Of a stretch of DNA of 64,000 nt, positions 23,301 through 36,700 are shown one piece after another. The translations under genes were made by a program, and so were the position numbers. Below the pieces are notes generated by a model. That model saw nothing but the letters and a program-made list of their open reading frames with translations, was not told the origin of the DNA and ran no database searches. Source of the DNA: Phallusia fumigata (taxonomy: Eukaryota > Chordata > Ascidiacea > Phlebobranchia > Ascidiidae); assembly GCA_008931825.1 (NCBI GenBank), contig QXVZ01032406.1:20983-84982 (forward strand), in the 5' to 3' direction. Each line of letters starts with the position of its first letter. Position 1 is the stretch's first letter.

Positions 23301-26300
23301 AGGAGGATGTATCGCAGAGTGTGATTGTGACAATACAAAGAGATCAGGGAGATTTGGCAAATCGGTTTGTGCAGTGCGACATTATTCCTGACGGAGGTTC
23401 ACAGTTTTATGGCGTCCCTCGGACGTTAGTTTTTGGACCAGGTGGGTCGTTTTTGAACATTGTTGGGTTTTTGCCATGAATAGCACAGGTCGATATGTTG
23501 TTTCTATGTTGTCAGCCAGGCCAGGAAAAATGTTGAAATCTGTAATACAGACAGCTATGTGGAAATATTTCTACCAGTAGATCATTGTTTTGAGCCATTA
23601 CATAAAGTTTGGCAGAAAAACAGGCCATTACAAAAACTTTAACAACCAGTATATGTTTAAACAATAGTTAATATGTTTGTGATGCAACGTTGTTGTTTTT
23701 CAGGTAAACGCTCTGAAACAATTTCGTTGATTCCAAGAGACGATGACATTCCGGAACTTGACATGAATTACACCATTGGTTGGTTTACATCAGTTTATTT
23801 AAAACCAAGATGACTGAAGTAAAACGGAAAACAAAGTTAACTTTCCTTTTCCAGTGTTGAAAGAAAGCGGAAATCCAGCAAGTGTTCTGGGTGAGCGCAC
23901 ATCCATCCATGTGACCATATTAGCTAATGACAAGCCTCATGGTGTGTTTGAATTTTCTGACGAGGCCGGGAAAATGCTTACCAGGCAAACGATTGGTGAG
24001 TTTGTGTTGTGTCTGGATGATGTGATGTGAACATGTTGTTGTGCAGGTGAAAGTAAGGGTTCGACAAGTTTTGTCGCATCATATTCAGTCAAGCGGAACC
24101 GTGGCACATTTGGTCATGTGACTGTGGATTGGAAGCTGTTGCCGGGGGATACGGGTGATGTCATGCCGACAAGTGGAACTCTAGAATTTGCTGACAGCCA
24201 ATCAGAAGTAAGGAATCATTGGGGCGAATTTTCATTTGCAAGTTTCAAATGTGTGCGGTCTCATAAATAAGTAGGATGACTACTGACATACCTGGATGAC
24301 TGTTGGTAACATTGTGATGAAATGTTTTGTAACTTGGCAGAACCTTTCCCAATTTTGCAATGTTTACTTGAAAAGAAATAACACAAGGGCTTTTCTCCAG
24401 GGAATTATAACTGTCCAATCACTGGCAGATGAGATTCCCGAACCTATGGAAGAGTTTATCTTATTCCTCCACAATGCAACAATGGGTTCTGATGTCGGGA
24501 TGATTCGTAATGCTTCACTAATTATCAAACCTAATGACAAGGCGATATATTTCAAAGGTTTTTTTTAATTGATGTTTTTGTGGAATGTTTAGTTGTTAAC
24601 TGTTATTTGCAACCTTTTTTTTGTGTAAAAAATGTTAGCCATAACTCACAACTACAATAATGTTTGAAAAACTTTTGTTGATAGTTTGTAAAGACAATAT
24701 TTTGTGTGTATAAATCTATTGGCACAGTAATAATCCTACAAAGCTGTTAAACATGGCCTTTAAATATAGAAATCTGCTCCTAGCAAGTTACAGTGGTTAT
24801 TTGTAAAAAAACAGACAGACCATAAAACGCAGATGTTGCAAAGAAAAAGTGGAGTTTATCACTGTGCGATCATGGGTTGATCGATTGTCAAACACAGGTT
24901 TTGTCACATGTTAAATCTTGCAGGTGAACAAGATGTTGAAGTGAGAGAAGGTGAAGACTTGATGCTCACCGTACATCGGGAAGCCACGGGATCCGACTAT
25001 ACAACAATCAGATACAGAACATTTGTGCTCAGCAACGACTCCACAGCGATACCAGCTACACCTGGTGAGGACTTTGATGATGTCATCACTGACGATATCA
25101 TAGGGTTGGTTCGATTTGCACCGGGAGCTTTGGATGCGAGGATCACTTTCCATGTGAATCAGGATGAAGATCCGGAAGATGACGAGATATTCTATGTGGA
25201 GGTAAACACTAAAACTGTGTTGACCATAACTTAGAGGCCTCGCGTAACAGCACTGAAAGTCTACAAATAAATAAAAACTTCTGTTGAATTAACCTAAATA
25301 TGCAAACAGTCCTGCAATGCACTGGTATGTCGCAAAAAGTTTAATTGTTTGTGTTTCTGAACCTTTTTGGACATTGTTAAACAGCATGTGTTTGTTAATG
25401 TTGGTTTTGTTCAATTTAATTTCGTAGAACTATTTGAAATATCTTTGCAGTTGTTTGATGCAAATGGCGATTACGTTACATACGGAAACACTCAGATTCG
25501 CGTGACAATTATCCAAAATGATAACGCCAATGGTGTGTTCAAGTTCGATGCACCTTATCACATCACAATGAAAGAGGGAATTACACAACCAATCAAGTAA
25601 GTGACATCATAATGGTAACTAGGGTTGGCCCGATGCCAATATTTTGATCCGATACCAGTACCCGATATTTTACACCAAAAGTACCGCGATCCGATCCGAT
25701 ACCCGATACTTTGCACACAAGCAAAATCTTGTTTCAAACAGTTCTATTTGTTGCATTTTTTTACCAAATAAACAAACACCAACAATTAGTGATTCACCTA
25801 AGCTTCGGTTTGCCGAATTTATTCGGTCGAATCAGTGATTTTTACGAAGATTTGGTTTCGGCCGAATAATTTGTTACGATTCAGCCCAAAACCGAGCTTT
25901 TACACACACAGAAAATAACGTTCTACAACACCAAGTGTCCGGGCCTTAGTGATATTTGTCATAACCCAAAACAATGTTTGTATTTAAGGCGAAACACCTG
26001 TACTTTTCGCCAAATTACGTGCCACACAATCTGACTAACTGCGCTGTAACTAATAGGCCCAACAACGAAAAAGTGCAACAAAAGATTTTGATTTATTGTT
26101 CAGTTACATAACAAAACTGTTAATGTAGGGTATTTTTGCTGCTGTTTGTGGTGAGTTATAGGATGTTTTTTGTACATAACTAGTATTTATTAAAGCGTTA
26201 TCATTTTGTCCACTCCCAGCAAAAGATCAGTAGTTCAATTGGAAGCTAGCAAATGACGGCCGAGGCAACATTAAAAACCCACAGAACTAAGAACAATCCT

Positions 26301-27753
26301 GTTGTAACACCACAGTTTTGGATGGTCGCAAAACGTGATTATTCCAAACGCATCACGTCACAAATAATTCGGTTGATTCGGCCGAATCTTTCAGCAAAAA
26401 CTGCCGAATATTCGGTTTTGGTCCGAACCTAATTTATGCGATTCGGTGCATCACTACCAAATGTTGTTGCACGGGTCAAATAAAAACATGCTCCGGTATA
26501 AAATCACTACAGCAAATCCGGTGGTATTATTTCATTAAACCCAAAACGAACCAGATTTTTCTAGTTATAGTGTGACAAACATTTCATTCCAGGAGTTTAA
26601 CTATCACAACTGATGATTGTTGTAATGTGTTGTATCTCCAAGGAGGCGAATTCGAACGAGTTTTAATCTTCAAAAGTATCTGTATTTGGTCCGATACAGC
26701 CAAAGTATTGGGCGAGTACCAATACCGTCCACGGCATTGGGTATCGGCGCCGATACAGTACTATCGGGCCATCCCTAATGGTAACATAGGTTGTCACCTG
26801 TCTATAAACTTTTATCTTTGCCCAAAGTTTTTTACATATAAAAGCCAGTTGTTTCCAGTTCATTTGCAGATAGTTGGCATTTCTAAATTCCTAAACCCGG
26901 TGGTTTAGTAGTTTCGGTTTGGATTCAAGACAAACCTAATATTTTGTTTGAACAGGATTTCACGATCTCGTGGAGAGTTTGGCGAAGTCAACGTCCATTG
27001 GAAAATTATCAGTCACAATGGAACCGCTGATGATGTAACAATTGCCCTGGCAGAAGAGGTTCATTAATGGTGTTATAATTAAAACTAAACTTGAAAATAT
27101 GTTCATGCCTAAAGGTGACATAAAAACTCTATTTCTTCGCAGGAGAATGTCAGTGAGGAATTTCTTAAAAATGAAGGAATTGTTTCATTTGTCGAGGGGC
27201 AAAGTTTTGGCGAGCTCATTTTGACTCCGAAATCTGATTTAATTCCTGAATACGATGAAAAATTTGTTCTTGTTCTGCTTAATGTTTCAAGTAGGAATTA
27301 TTCTGCTTTTAAATAATAGTGGCCAATTACTCTTCGCTGCTTAACCAACACAACATGGTCTTAGGGATTGAAATCCATAACAATTTGTTTGTTGTTAGAC
27401 ATGAATTAATTGTATTGTGAAAAACAGATGTATTTTTATTCATGAACGCAGCAAGTTCATGATCAACCATAAACTGTTTCTTACCACTAGATGGAAAACC
27501 TCGGAGATCGTCGAACACAAGTGAACTTTTGGTAAAAATTAAAATTGAACAGAACGACTTTCCCCATGGCTGGATTTCGGTGACTACTCCTATAGTTGAA
27601 GTTGCGGAGGATGTGGAAAAAAGGGAGGGGATGGAAATTGGGGAATCAATGGAAACTGAGGAAATTGCGGATGAGGTTAATGCGGAAAAGCAAATGCGGA
27701 ACCACACAACTGTTTTGGTTGAGAGAAAAATGGGAACTGATGGAAATGTGAAG
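17322..27753 (+). CDS. ADGRV1: ADGRV1 exons 1-26: signal peptide and first Calx-beta block (residues 1-1321)
   Basis: Exons: 17322-17498, 18227-18360, 18594-18702, 18941-19081, 19354-19455, 19516-19634, 19901-20012, 20142-20255, 20544-20776, 21023-21235, 21385-21534, 21675-21826, 22032-22120, 22197-22380, 22572-22767, 22842-22968, 23303-23441, 23704-23778, 23855-23995, 24047-24207, 24401-24557, 24924-25201, 25451-25596, 26956-27058, 27143-27290, 27491-27753. About ten Calx-beta repeats show the calcium-loop motif (DDLPENDE, DDLPELEE, DDDIPELD) and the closing NDxPHG motif (NDDPHGIV, NDKPHGVF). Exon 9 uses a GC donor (AAAG|GCAAGT). Exon 26 carries an expanded acidic stretch. The mature N terminus (QSVHFAQRDYG...) resembles that of vertebrate ADGRV1. 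Confidence 0.93.
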
Positions 27754-30700
27754 GTGAGTTTAAAGTGGATGCTGATGTCACTGTATTGTTACCAGGCGAG
27801 TGTTTGCTTGGAAACATTAAACTTTGCAACAGTTATATTGGTTAAAGCAAAGGGATATGCAAGATAGAATATCGGTAATTGGAACCGAAACGCCTGTTTA
27901 TACATGCTTGCGCAATTTGTCTGCCCTTTGTAGTGATGTGAGTGGCAATCATAGCGCAACAGCACCGATGCAACGCTATTATTTTTCCTTTTAAGCTAAT
28001 GTTCAGCAGAGTGTTATCATGATAATTATAATGCAAAGACAGCAAGCAACTGGGGTAACGCCACAAAGTTAAATATTCCGCAGCATCAGCAAAATTTCAG
28101 ATGGGTTGTTGATCATGCAACTCGTTGTATGTTTGTGGTGGCATTGGGGTGGAAAAGAATTGTTGATTTACATGCCTTTCACCTGCAAACGTTTATTCAC
28201 AACTTTCGCACGTAATTATAACGACAGCATGTCTGACATTGTTTGGATGTTGAAAGGAAAATCACCCATGGTTACATCTAATACAGTCATGGGGTACTTT
28301 TCAAAATTATTCAAACAGACCTTTGCTGTTGTTTTGTCCCTTGAAATTCTGTTGTTCTGCCAAATTTAATATAAGGCTTGGATTAAACAACCATTCTAGA
28401 ATAGCTAGCTATTCTACTTTGAACATCCCTACTTGCAACAGCTGGGTTCGTCAAATGCTGAATAATCCTCATTTTTATTTCAGCCATTACATAAGATGCA
28501 TTATTTTGCTGTAAGGTTCGTAAAAAATATTTTTTTTCATCTAGGCGTTGTGGGAAATCTATCCAGCCAATGAGATTCCATCACTTCGATGCAAAGATCT
28601 TCTGCTGTCTGGTACACCACACGGTGGTGCTGTTGTCACCCAAGGACGTGAACATTCTGGAACTTCCGCAATGAAGTTTGACAGAGGTTGGTTTGTTGGG
28701 GATGAGAAATATTGCAATACCAGCTCAAGCTTCTCGTTTCCTCTACAACGAACAGGACAAACCATCATTAAAGTTTTTGTTGCTTCTCTCCATCTTTCAT
28801 TGACAAAACAACTTTTTGTCAGAAACTTATTTTTTGTTTCAAAGTCTCAAAATCATTTTTAGCCTTTGAAACATAATCATAGTCAGAAAGTTGTAATAAT
28901 TTTAACTTGAGGCATAATTTAAACTGGCAACATTTAGACAAGTTATTTTCAACCCAGGTTCATTTGCTGTCGTTGGAAACGCTGATCAACCAAACTTTAC
29001 TCAAGCTGGATTCAGTTTTTCAATCTGGATAAAACTGGATCAAACCGTTTCTACTGGAAGTGGAGAGGAAGTTTTGGATGTGATGCCCCTGGTTTCAAAA
29101 TATCAAAATCAAACTTTGTTATTTTCAATCAGCATAGGGATAAAAGATGAGAATATAAGAATTTTGTTTAAATTTAGGTTGGTGAACATGAAAACATAAT
29201 TTTGTTTTGTATGAAAAAATGATCAAAATAAAGTTATTTATTAATATTATAGTTTTGTATATATGCGGTTGCCTAAAAATGTTAGCATCAATTTTGTCAA
29301 TTTAATTTCAATTTTTTTTTTTCAGACCTAATAACTTGCAACATAACCTTCGAACTCTGGGGATTTCCCTTGACAGAGATGTTTCACTTGTCGATGCTCG
29401 ATGGCACCACTTGGTGGTGACATATAGGGGAAGTGAAGTAATTTCATACGTCGACGGAGAACAAAGGGGAAGACTGTATGATTTCTATGTTTGTTGTTGC
29501 TAGGCAACTAGAAAATGACAATTGAATTTGTTTTTTTAACAGAGCGACCAGTGGAGCCACATTTTATGATGCAACAGGCGACGACACAATTGTGCAAGTT
29601 GGAACAGAACAATTATCCCATTATGACATCACATATGAAGGAATAATGCAGGACGTTCGTGTTTATTTCTCCCCATTGTCACCAGTACAAATACGACAAT
29701 TATTTCACATTAATGCTCATTATGATGTCACACCCATTTCTGGTTATCTTAAATACAGGTGAGAATGATATGTTAATGCTTTTTAATTCACTTTGCTGTG
29801 TTTCGAATAATTAAACTTTTTTATTAATCTATGTTTTTGGTGCAATCTGCAAAAGCATAAAACTAATCAATTCCTTCACATATTTTTAAGTCCTGGTGAA
29901 AAATATGGAAACATCTCGATATACTCGGTTGATGATTTGTTGACGGAAAGCAACGAAAGTTTTGTTTTGTTGCTCCTTGATGCTTCGGGGGGAGCTGAAG
30001 TGAATGTTGAAAATATGACGAGCGATATCACTGGTAAGTTTGCTGCCAATATCAACACAGTTTTGTTTCTGTTTAAAACTTTACAATAAATTTAAAACTG
30101 AAGATGTTAAATGTTTTGCAGCCTGTCGCTTGGGAGTTTGTTTTATTTTCAACTTTGGTTCTTTTCGAAATAAAGTTACTAAGCTGCAGACAGTGCACAC
30201 TGTTTCGACCTATAAGGTCTCATCAGTGCAGCTGGTGGCAGGACAAAATTACTAAGGTTTAATAAAAATAATAACTATTTGGCCCACAGGAATATTGTAA
30301 TTATTCAATCGTATTATGAGCTTGGTTTCAGCCGGCAAACTGCAATCTACTTCGATAAAAACTAATTGTTTGTTTAGTTTTGAAAAGCGACAATTCCAAT
30401 GGAAAGTTCAGCTTCACTCAATCGTGTCAACCAGATCATGTGACTGAAGGAGAGAGTGTGGTTTGTTACATCACAAGATCACATGGCACAGATGGTGATG
30501 TCACAGTGCATTGGCAGGCGGGAGCAAATCACCATGATGACAGCGATTTTACAAACTTTCAAGGAGAAGTTAAATTTTTATCAGGCGAGCGTGAAAAGGT
30601 GATTCAGTTTAGGCAAATACATGGAAAACCAAAATTGTTTAAAATATGTCACAATTATTTTCTCTGGTGTGAAGATAATTGCTAAAATCTGATTAATCTA

Positions 30701-33700
30701 CATTTCTGTATTTGTTTTCAGTACATTTACAAGACCAAGGTTCTGTATTGAATATCTGCTTTTAAGAAAAAACATGACAAACATTCATTATTAAATTGTT
30801 TAAAAGCCAAATATAATGCGCCTAAAGTTACCCTGATTTGAACCAGGTTTTCGTGATGTAAAGATGCCGGTACAATAAAACCAAAAATTAAATATTTCAA
30901 CATTTGTGCTACAATTTTATGTTGGGCCATTTTGAGATGTTTGCGCAATATTTCTGTTCAGTACTTTGAGTTGTGGACTCGAAATGATGATATTCCTGAA
31001 GTTGATGAACTTCATAACATCACTATTGTTAAAACTATGCCACACGATGGTGTAAAGAGCAGTGCATCATACAGTGGGGCTTCCGTGGATCCTGACAATG
31101 AACTGACTTATGTCACAATAAGAAGAAATGACAAACCGAATGGCGTTCTGCAGGTTTCTAATTTTTTTTGTTGATTCTTGTAGCATTCTTCTAAGCTGGT
31201 GTTGCTCAGCCAGTCACCGTTATTCAGGATAGTTGTCAAAATTTTAAGGTCCTGAATATTTATGTACACGGTTCCTGGTTTTAAATACTTCTAATAAGAA
31301 GATACAAGCCAGTACTTGTATGTAACTAATTTTTTTACGTTTCGACAAATGTGTTTCTATTTAATGAGCACAGCAGTGTTTGTGAAAATGTAAAAAATGT
31401 TTTACACATCAGCGCCAGCTTGCTCTTATGAAGACTTTGTGAATAACTTCGATGAAATCCTACGTTTAAAGTAAGATTCTTTTCACAACAAAATGTGAAC
31501 ATTTTATCTTTTTAGTTTTCTGATGGCGTCGCCCCAACTCCACAAGAGAAAGGTCACATCGAACAATTATCTGCGCCCCCGATTGTCCATGTCACCGAGG
31601 AAAGTGATCATGTGACTTTGATGGTCGTCCGAGCTGCTGGTTGGTTTGGTCATGTGACTGTTGAATGGCGAACTCGTGATGGTTTAGCGATTTCACACCA
31701 AGAACCTCGTGATTATGAGGTCCGCTCCAATTGGTCAAATAAATGTGTTCAACTGCTCAAATTATTTGGTTACTTTGATGAAAGATAATTTCACAAAACT
31801 GATATTTATTAAAGTTTCCTCAATTTTAACCAAGTTTGCTTTCAAACAGTCAGCTTTTAAAGAAACAACAGATTTTGTTACAAACAACAAGGAGCTTTTA
31901 CCAAGATTTTTACTTGCAGTCAATTGCTGGAACTTTGACCTTGGAGGATGGTCAAGGTCATGCTTTTATAGATGTTAAGTTGCTTGACGACGATGTTTCT
32001 GAACTGGAAAAATATTTTTATGTGATTTTGTCGTCGCCTACGGGAGGAGGTTAGTTGTTGGAAGTACTCTGCAACCATGTTTACCATGTTCTTTCCTTAC
32101 AACATTGTTTAGGTTAAGTTTTATTGACAACCCCAGAAGTTGCTCTGTTGCAGTGGAATGTGTAAACATGCACACAAATATCAACAACTTATCTTGTCTA
32201 AAGCAGCATTTGTTTTGTTTTTTAGCATCGTTAAACAATGCCTCACGAGTAAGAGTTGTCATCGCACCATCGGACGATGCGTTTGGCGTGTTTAAATTTA
32301 ACTTATCATCGCTGGATATTTATGTTGATGAACCACTAGAGGGAGCTAAACTTGCAACACTTCAGGTAAAAACTCGAAAGCTGCACTGACAACTTCCTCA
32401 TGGGTTTTCATTTTTCATTTGGCATCTTTCATTGAGTAACCAATTTAATTGGAGCTTACAATTTCTCTTTCTGGTTAATCTGTTTGCTTCAGGTTTGTCG
32501 CAACCAAACCTAGATGAACTTGCACGGTGATGTGTATAATATATTATGTTTGTAATGCTGTGATCAGTCTGTGGAAGTTTAGAATTTATTCGGTAAAGAG
32601 GGTGCTATGATTAAACAAACTATTTTAGGTTGTAAGAGATGGCGGTCACTTAGGGGAAAGTGCTGTGTCATGGCGACTCAGCAATGATAAAGATAATGAC
32701 ATCACGCCTCATGAAGGTCAAGTTGAGTTTGCTGAAGGTCAAAAATCGATATTAATTGAATTTGAGATTTTAGCGGATGATGTTCCAGAGTTTGATGAAC
32801 GCAAGGAAATCCAACTTACTGAGGTAATGTATAATGTTTACAATAAGGAAATGTTTTGTCAAGCTGTTTCCCTATTTATAGTTTTCTACAAATCAAATCA
32901 AAATTCCTCTGTTGTGTCCATGAACCTTTTAACATATATTTGGTAAACTTTTCATTTAATCTGATCTCTGTGGTTTCTATGAAATGAAATCAAACCGAAA
33001 AATTTGTTCTCAGGTTTCCCACGGCTCGCTTGGGTCAAGTCTTCACACGACAGCTACGATAACCATTAGTGCAAATGATGATCCCCGAGGACACCTAGTG
33101 TTTAATCCAACCTCAGTTTCTGCCAATGAATCGAGCCGCATTGCAAATCTCACTGTCAAACGATTAGGGGGAAAAGCTGGAACTATTCGTGTTTATTACA
33201 AAACAATTGACACGACAACTTTGAATGCTTCAAACGTGGGGTGAGTTGGAATAAACTATATTTTTCAAATATCTTGGCATTTTCATTTAAAAACCTACTT
33301 ATATTTGCTCGAAAAGATTGCCGATTTGTTTAGAATTCCGATCTTTAACATTGGAATGTATACAATAATATTTCCATTGTATTCCCAACAGAATCGCAAT
33401 TGCTAATCTTGATTTCCAAAACACATCGAATAGTATTCTGATCCATGAAAATGTTACCATTTCTTACATCATTATACCCCTCATTGATGATGTCACACCT
33501 GAAACCGAGGAAGTTTTCTTCGTTCAACTTCTATCAGCTGAATTAGTTTCATCCGGTGTCGCAGGTGTGATGACTGAGGTTCTGTTGTTCTCGATGTAAA
33601 TTAAATCTTCGAATCTTGTGATTTTGCTTTTTTTGCCGTTTGGAATTTCATTCACTAGTTCTAAAATAAAATCATGTTGTTGTTGTAGTTCCAAACTCAC

Positions 33701-36700
33701 CACGCGTTGGTTTCGACAACGAAACTTTGGTGGAAGTTGTGATAGCAGAGAACGATTCACCACACGGAGTGCTAGAGCTCAGTAGCACCTCGATTCGAGT
33801 CAGTGAAGATATCAGTGATGATGATGTCACAATGGGATTTATTAGCGTTGTTCGGAAACTTGGATTGTTTGGTGATGTCACAGTTGGTTTGAACGTCGTT
33901 CCTGGGTTGGCAAGATCCCAGGAGGATTACAACCTTGTCACTTCTGAGGTAAATTGTTTCAACAAAACTACATCATTTAAATCTTTATGTTTAATTTTTG
34001 CCCTTAGAGTTCTCATGTGATCTCATCTCATGTGAGCAATGAATAGAAGTTATATTTCCACATTACAAACTGCGGCAAATTATGGGTCCCCTTCCATGAA
34101 GGGGACAGGGGTTGTTTTTACTCTGTTTTTTTTTTTCTTTTCTTTTTTTCTGTCTAACGCGAGTTTGTTCTCACGTTTTGGTCATGAAGGAGTTGTCCGA
34201 ATTTCTTGAAATTTTCACACATGATAGATGTGTATCTGAAGTTGTGCACTGTCAACTTTTTACCCCAATTCACCCATCGGTTCACCCACAGGCCCCCAAA
34301 ATGTAAAATTTTTAAAACGGCAATATTTAACAAAGTATGTTACCTAGAAGTTTTCCATTTTAATAGCTGGTAGAATGCAATGTATTGTAATGTATTTTGT
34401 GACTTTTGTTTTGATTCGCCCATTTTTTTACCTCTTTAACCCCCAAAATTCTGTTTTTTCTTGTACGAGTTTGTTCCCACGTTTTGGTCAAGAAAGAGTC
34501 GTTCAAATTTCTTTGTATNNNNNNNNNNNNNNNNNNNNNNNNNNNNNNNNNNNNNNNNNNNNNNNNNNNNNNNNNNNNNNNNNNNNNNNNNNNNNNNNNN
34601 NNNNNNNNNNNNNNNNNNNNNNNNNNNNNNNNNNNNNNNNNNNNNNNNNNNNNNNNNNNNNNNNNNNNNNNNNNNNNNNNNNNNNNNNNNNNNNNNNNNN
34701 NNNNNNNNNNNNNNNNNNNNNNNNNNNNNNNNNNNNNNNNNNNNNNNNNNNNNNNNNNNNNNNNNNNNNNNNNNNNNNNNNNNNNNNNNNNNNNNNNNNN
34801 NNNNNNNNNNNNNNNNNNNNNNNNNNNNNNNNNNNNNNNNNNNNNNNNNNNNNNNNNNNNNNNNNNNNNNNNNNNNNNNNNNNNNNNNNNNNNNNNNNNN
34901 NNNNNNNNNNNNNNNNNNNNNNNNNNNNNNNNNNNNNNNNNNNNNNNNNNNNNNNNNNNNNNNNNNNNNNNNNNNNNNNNNNNNNNNNNNNNNNNNNNNN
35001 NNNNNNNNNNNNNNNNNNNNNNNNNNNNNNNNNNNNNNNNNNNNNNNNNNNNNNNNNNNNNNNNNNNNNNNNNNNNNNNNNNNNNNNNNNNNNNNNNNNN
35101 NNNNNNNNNNNNNNNNNNNNNNNNNNNNNNNNNNNNNNNNNNNNNNNNNNNTTGGGGTGGTAGTGTATGTGGAACCCCAATATGGAGAACGCCACCTCTC
35201 TAGTTCTCTGATGATTTTCACATCCTGACCAAACTTGCTGCTCCTTGAGTTTTTGTAAACTTTCGGGTGTTGATATTTGGTACATAGTTTTAAACAATGG
35301 CACATTTGTGTTTTGTTTACCTTGGTACATACAATATTTCCTGAGCCTAAACAGTGTCATTTAAATGTTTTGTCAGGTAAATAAGCTGAAGGTTATGATG
35401 GAATTGAGGCAGTCACACAAAATATTTTGCACAAAAGAATTTTATTGATTTTTTAAAAGTATTGGTACAAAAGTTTTGTTTAATTTTATTGCTACCACTT
35501 CAGTGAGTATGTTTTGGTTTAGGTGACTTTATTTGACGGCGAGTCGTCGAAGGCGATCCCTCTTCGGATCGTAAATGATTTTACACCTGAACTGGCCGAG
35601 GACTTCACGGTTCAATTGTTACCGGATAGTGTCACTGGAGGCTCTAGAACCGGCGTCGATGTCAGTTGTCATGTCACAATTGACGAATCAGATGATCCAT
35701 ATGGGGCTTTAGGTATGAAAACATTTAGTGTGCAGCTTCTACTTCTTAACATTGTTGGGAAACAAAATAACAGATTGCAGAAGCCAACACAATTATAATT
35801 TTTATTTTCACATGCATTGGTGGGCCTTCACATAAGACAACTTTTTGCGATTTGCAGAGATTTCTGTTGACCAAACAGTGGTGGACGAACCACCAGAGGG
35901 CGATGAACTCCCAATCACTTTCACAGTGAATCGGAGAAATGGTTTGCGAAGTGTCGTAGCCGCTGGATGGAAAGTTTTCATAGAACCTGCTGCTTCTGCT
36001 GCACAATCCGGAGATCCCGGTTCAAATCCCGCTGATGATGGTGGGGATGTGGATGTTCGGAGTGGAATTGTTAACTTTATTTCAAATGAGACAAGTCAGC
36101 AGTTTACTGTGAAGGTAAAACGTTTTTTGGCAGAATTTGACCTCAAATGTTAACTTTTGCTTGAGCACAAGGGTTTTTGCCAAACATATTTCACATTGCA
36201 GCACAATTTCCCATCTTTGAAGTTGTTTCTCGCCTTTGTATGTCGTTGTTTCACTGCCAGACACAGATTTCGTTGCTTGTGTTGTTTGCTGCAGTTGAGA
36301 TTTTTCAGATACTGACATGTAAAAAACCTATTCCTGTACTGTGTGTTAACATGCAGAAAAACTGGTTTGTTCCTGCAGATACTTGGTGACAACTTGCCAG
36401 AAGCAGATGAGGTGGTGAAAGTTCGGCTGATGGAAATTAAACCCACATATCAGGGAAGGATTGAGCGGAGTCGGGATGAAGCTTCGGTTGTTATCACTGC
36501 CAATGACCGGCCTTATGGAGATGTCATGTTGTCAAACCTTTCTTACAGCACACCAGAAAGTGAGGCAGACTCGATCGCCACTGTCAGGATTATACGAAGG
36601 TAATTTTTTTTGAACAGTATGACAATTTTTTCTGTTTAAAGGTCAAATATCAAAATTAATGAATTTTGCTACAACATTAGGCTTATTGACATTTTTTTAA

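Noticed and set aside
30820-30880. Possible tRNA on the minus strand (GGTTCAAATC box)
   Set aside because: No acceptor stem or anticodon arm can be folded; at best a tRNA-like remnant in an ADGRV1 intron.
34375-35360. Long open frames of 239-289 residues on both strands
   Set aside because: They consist almost entirely of unknown residues from the N gap.
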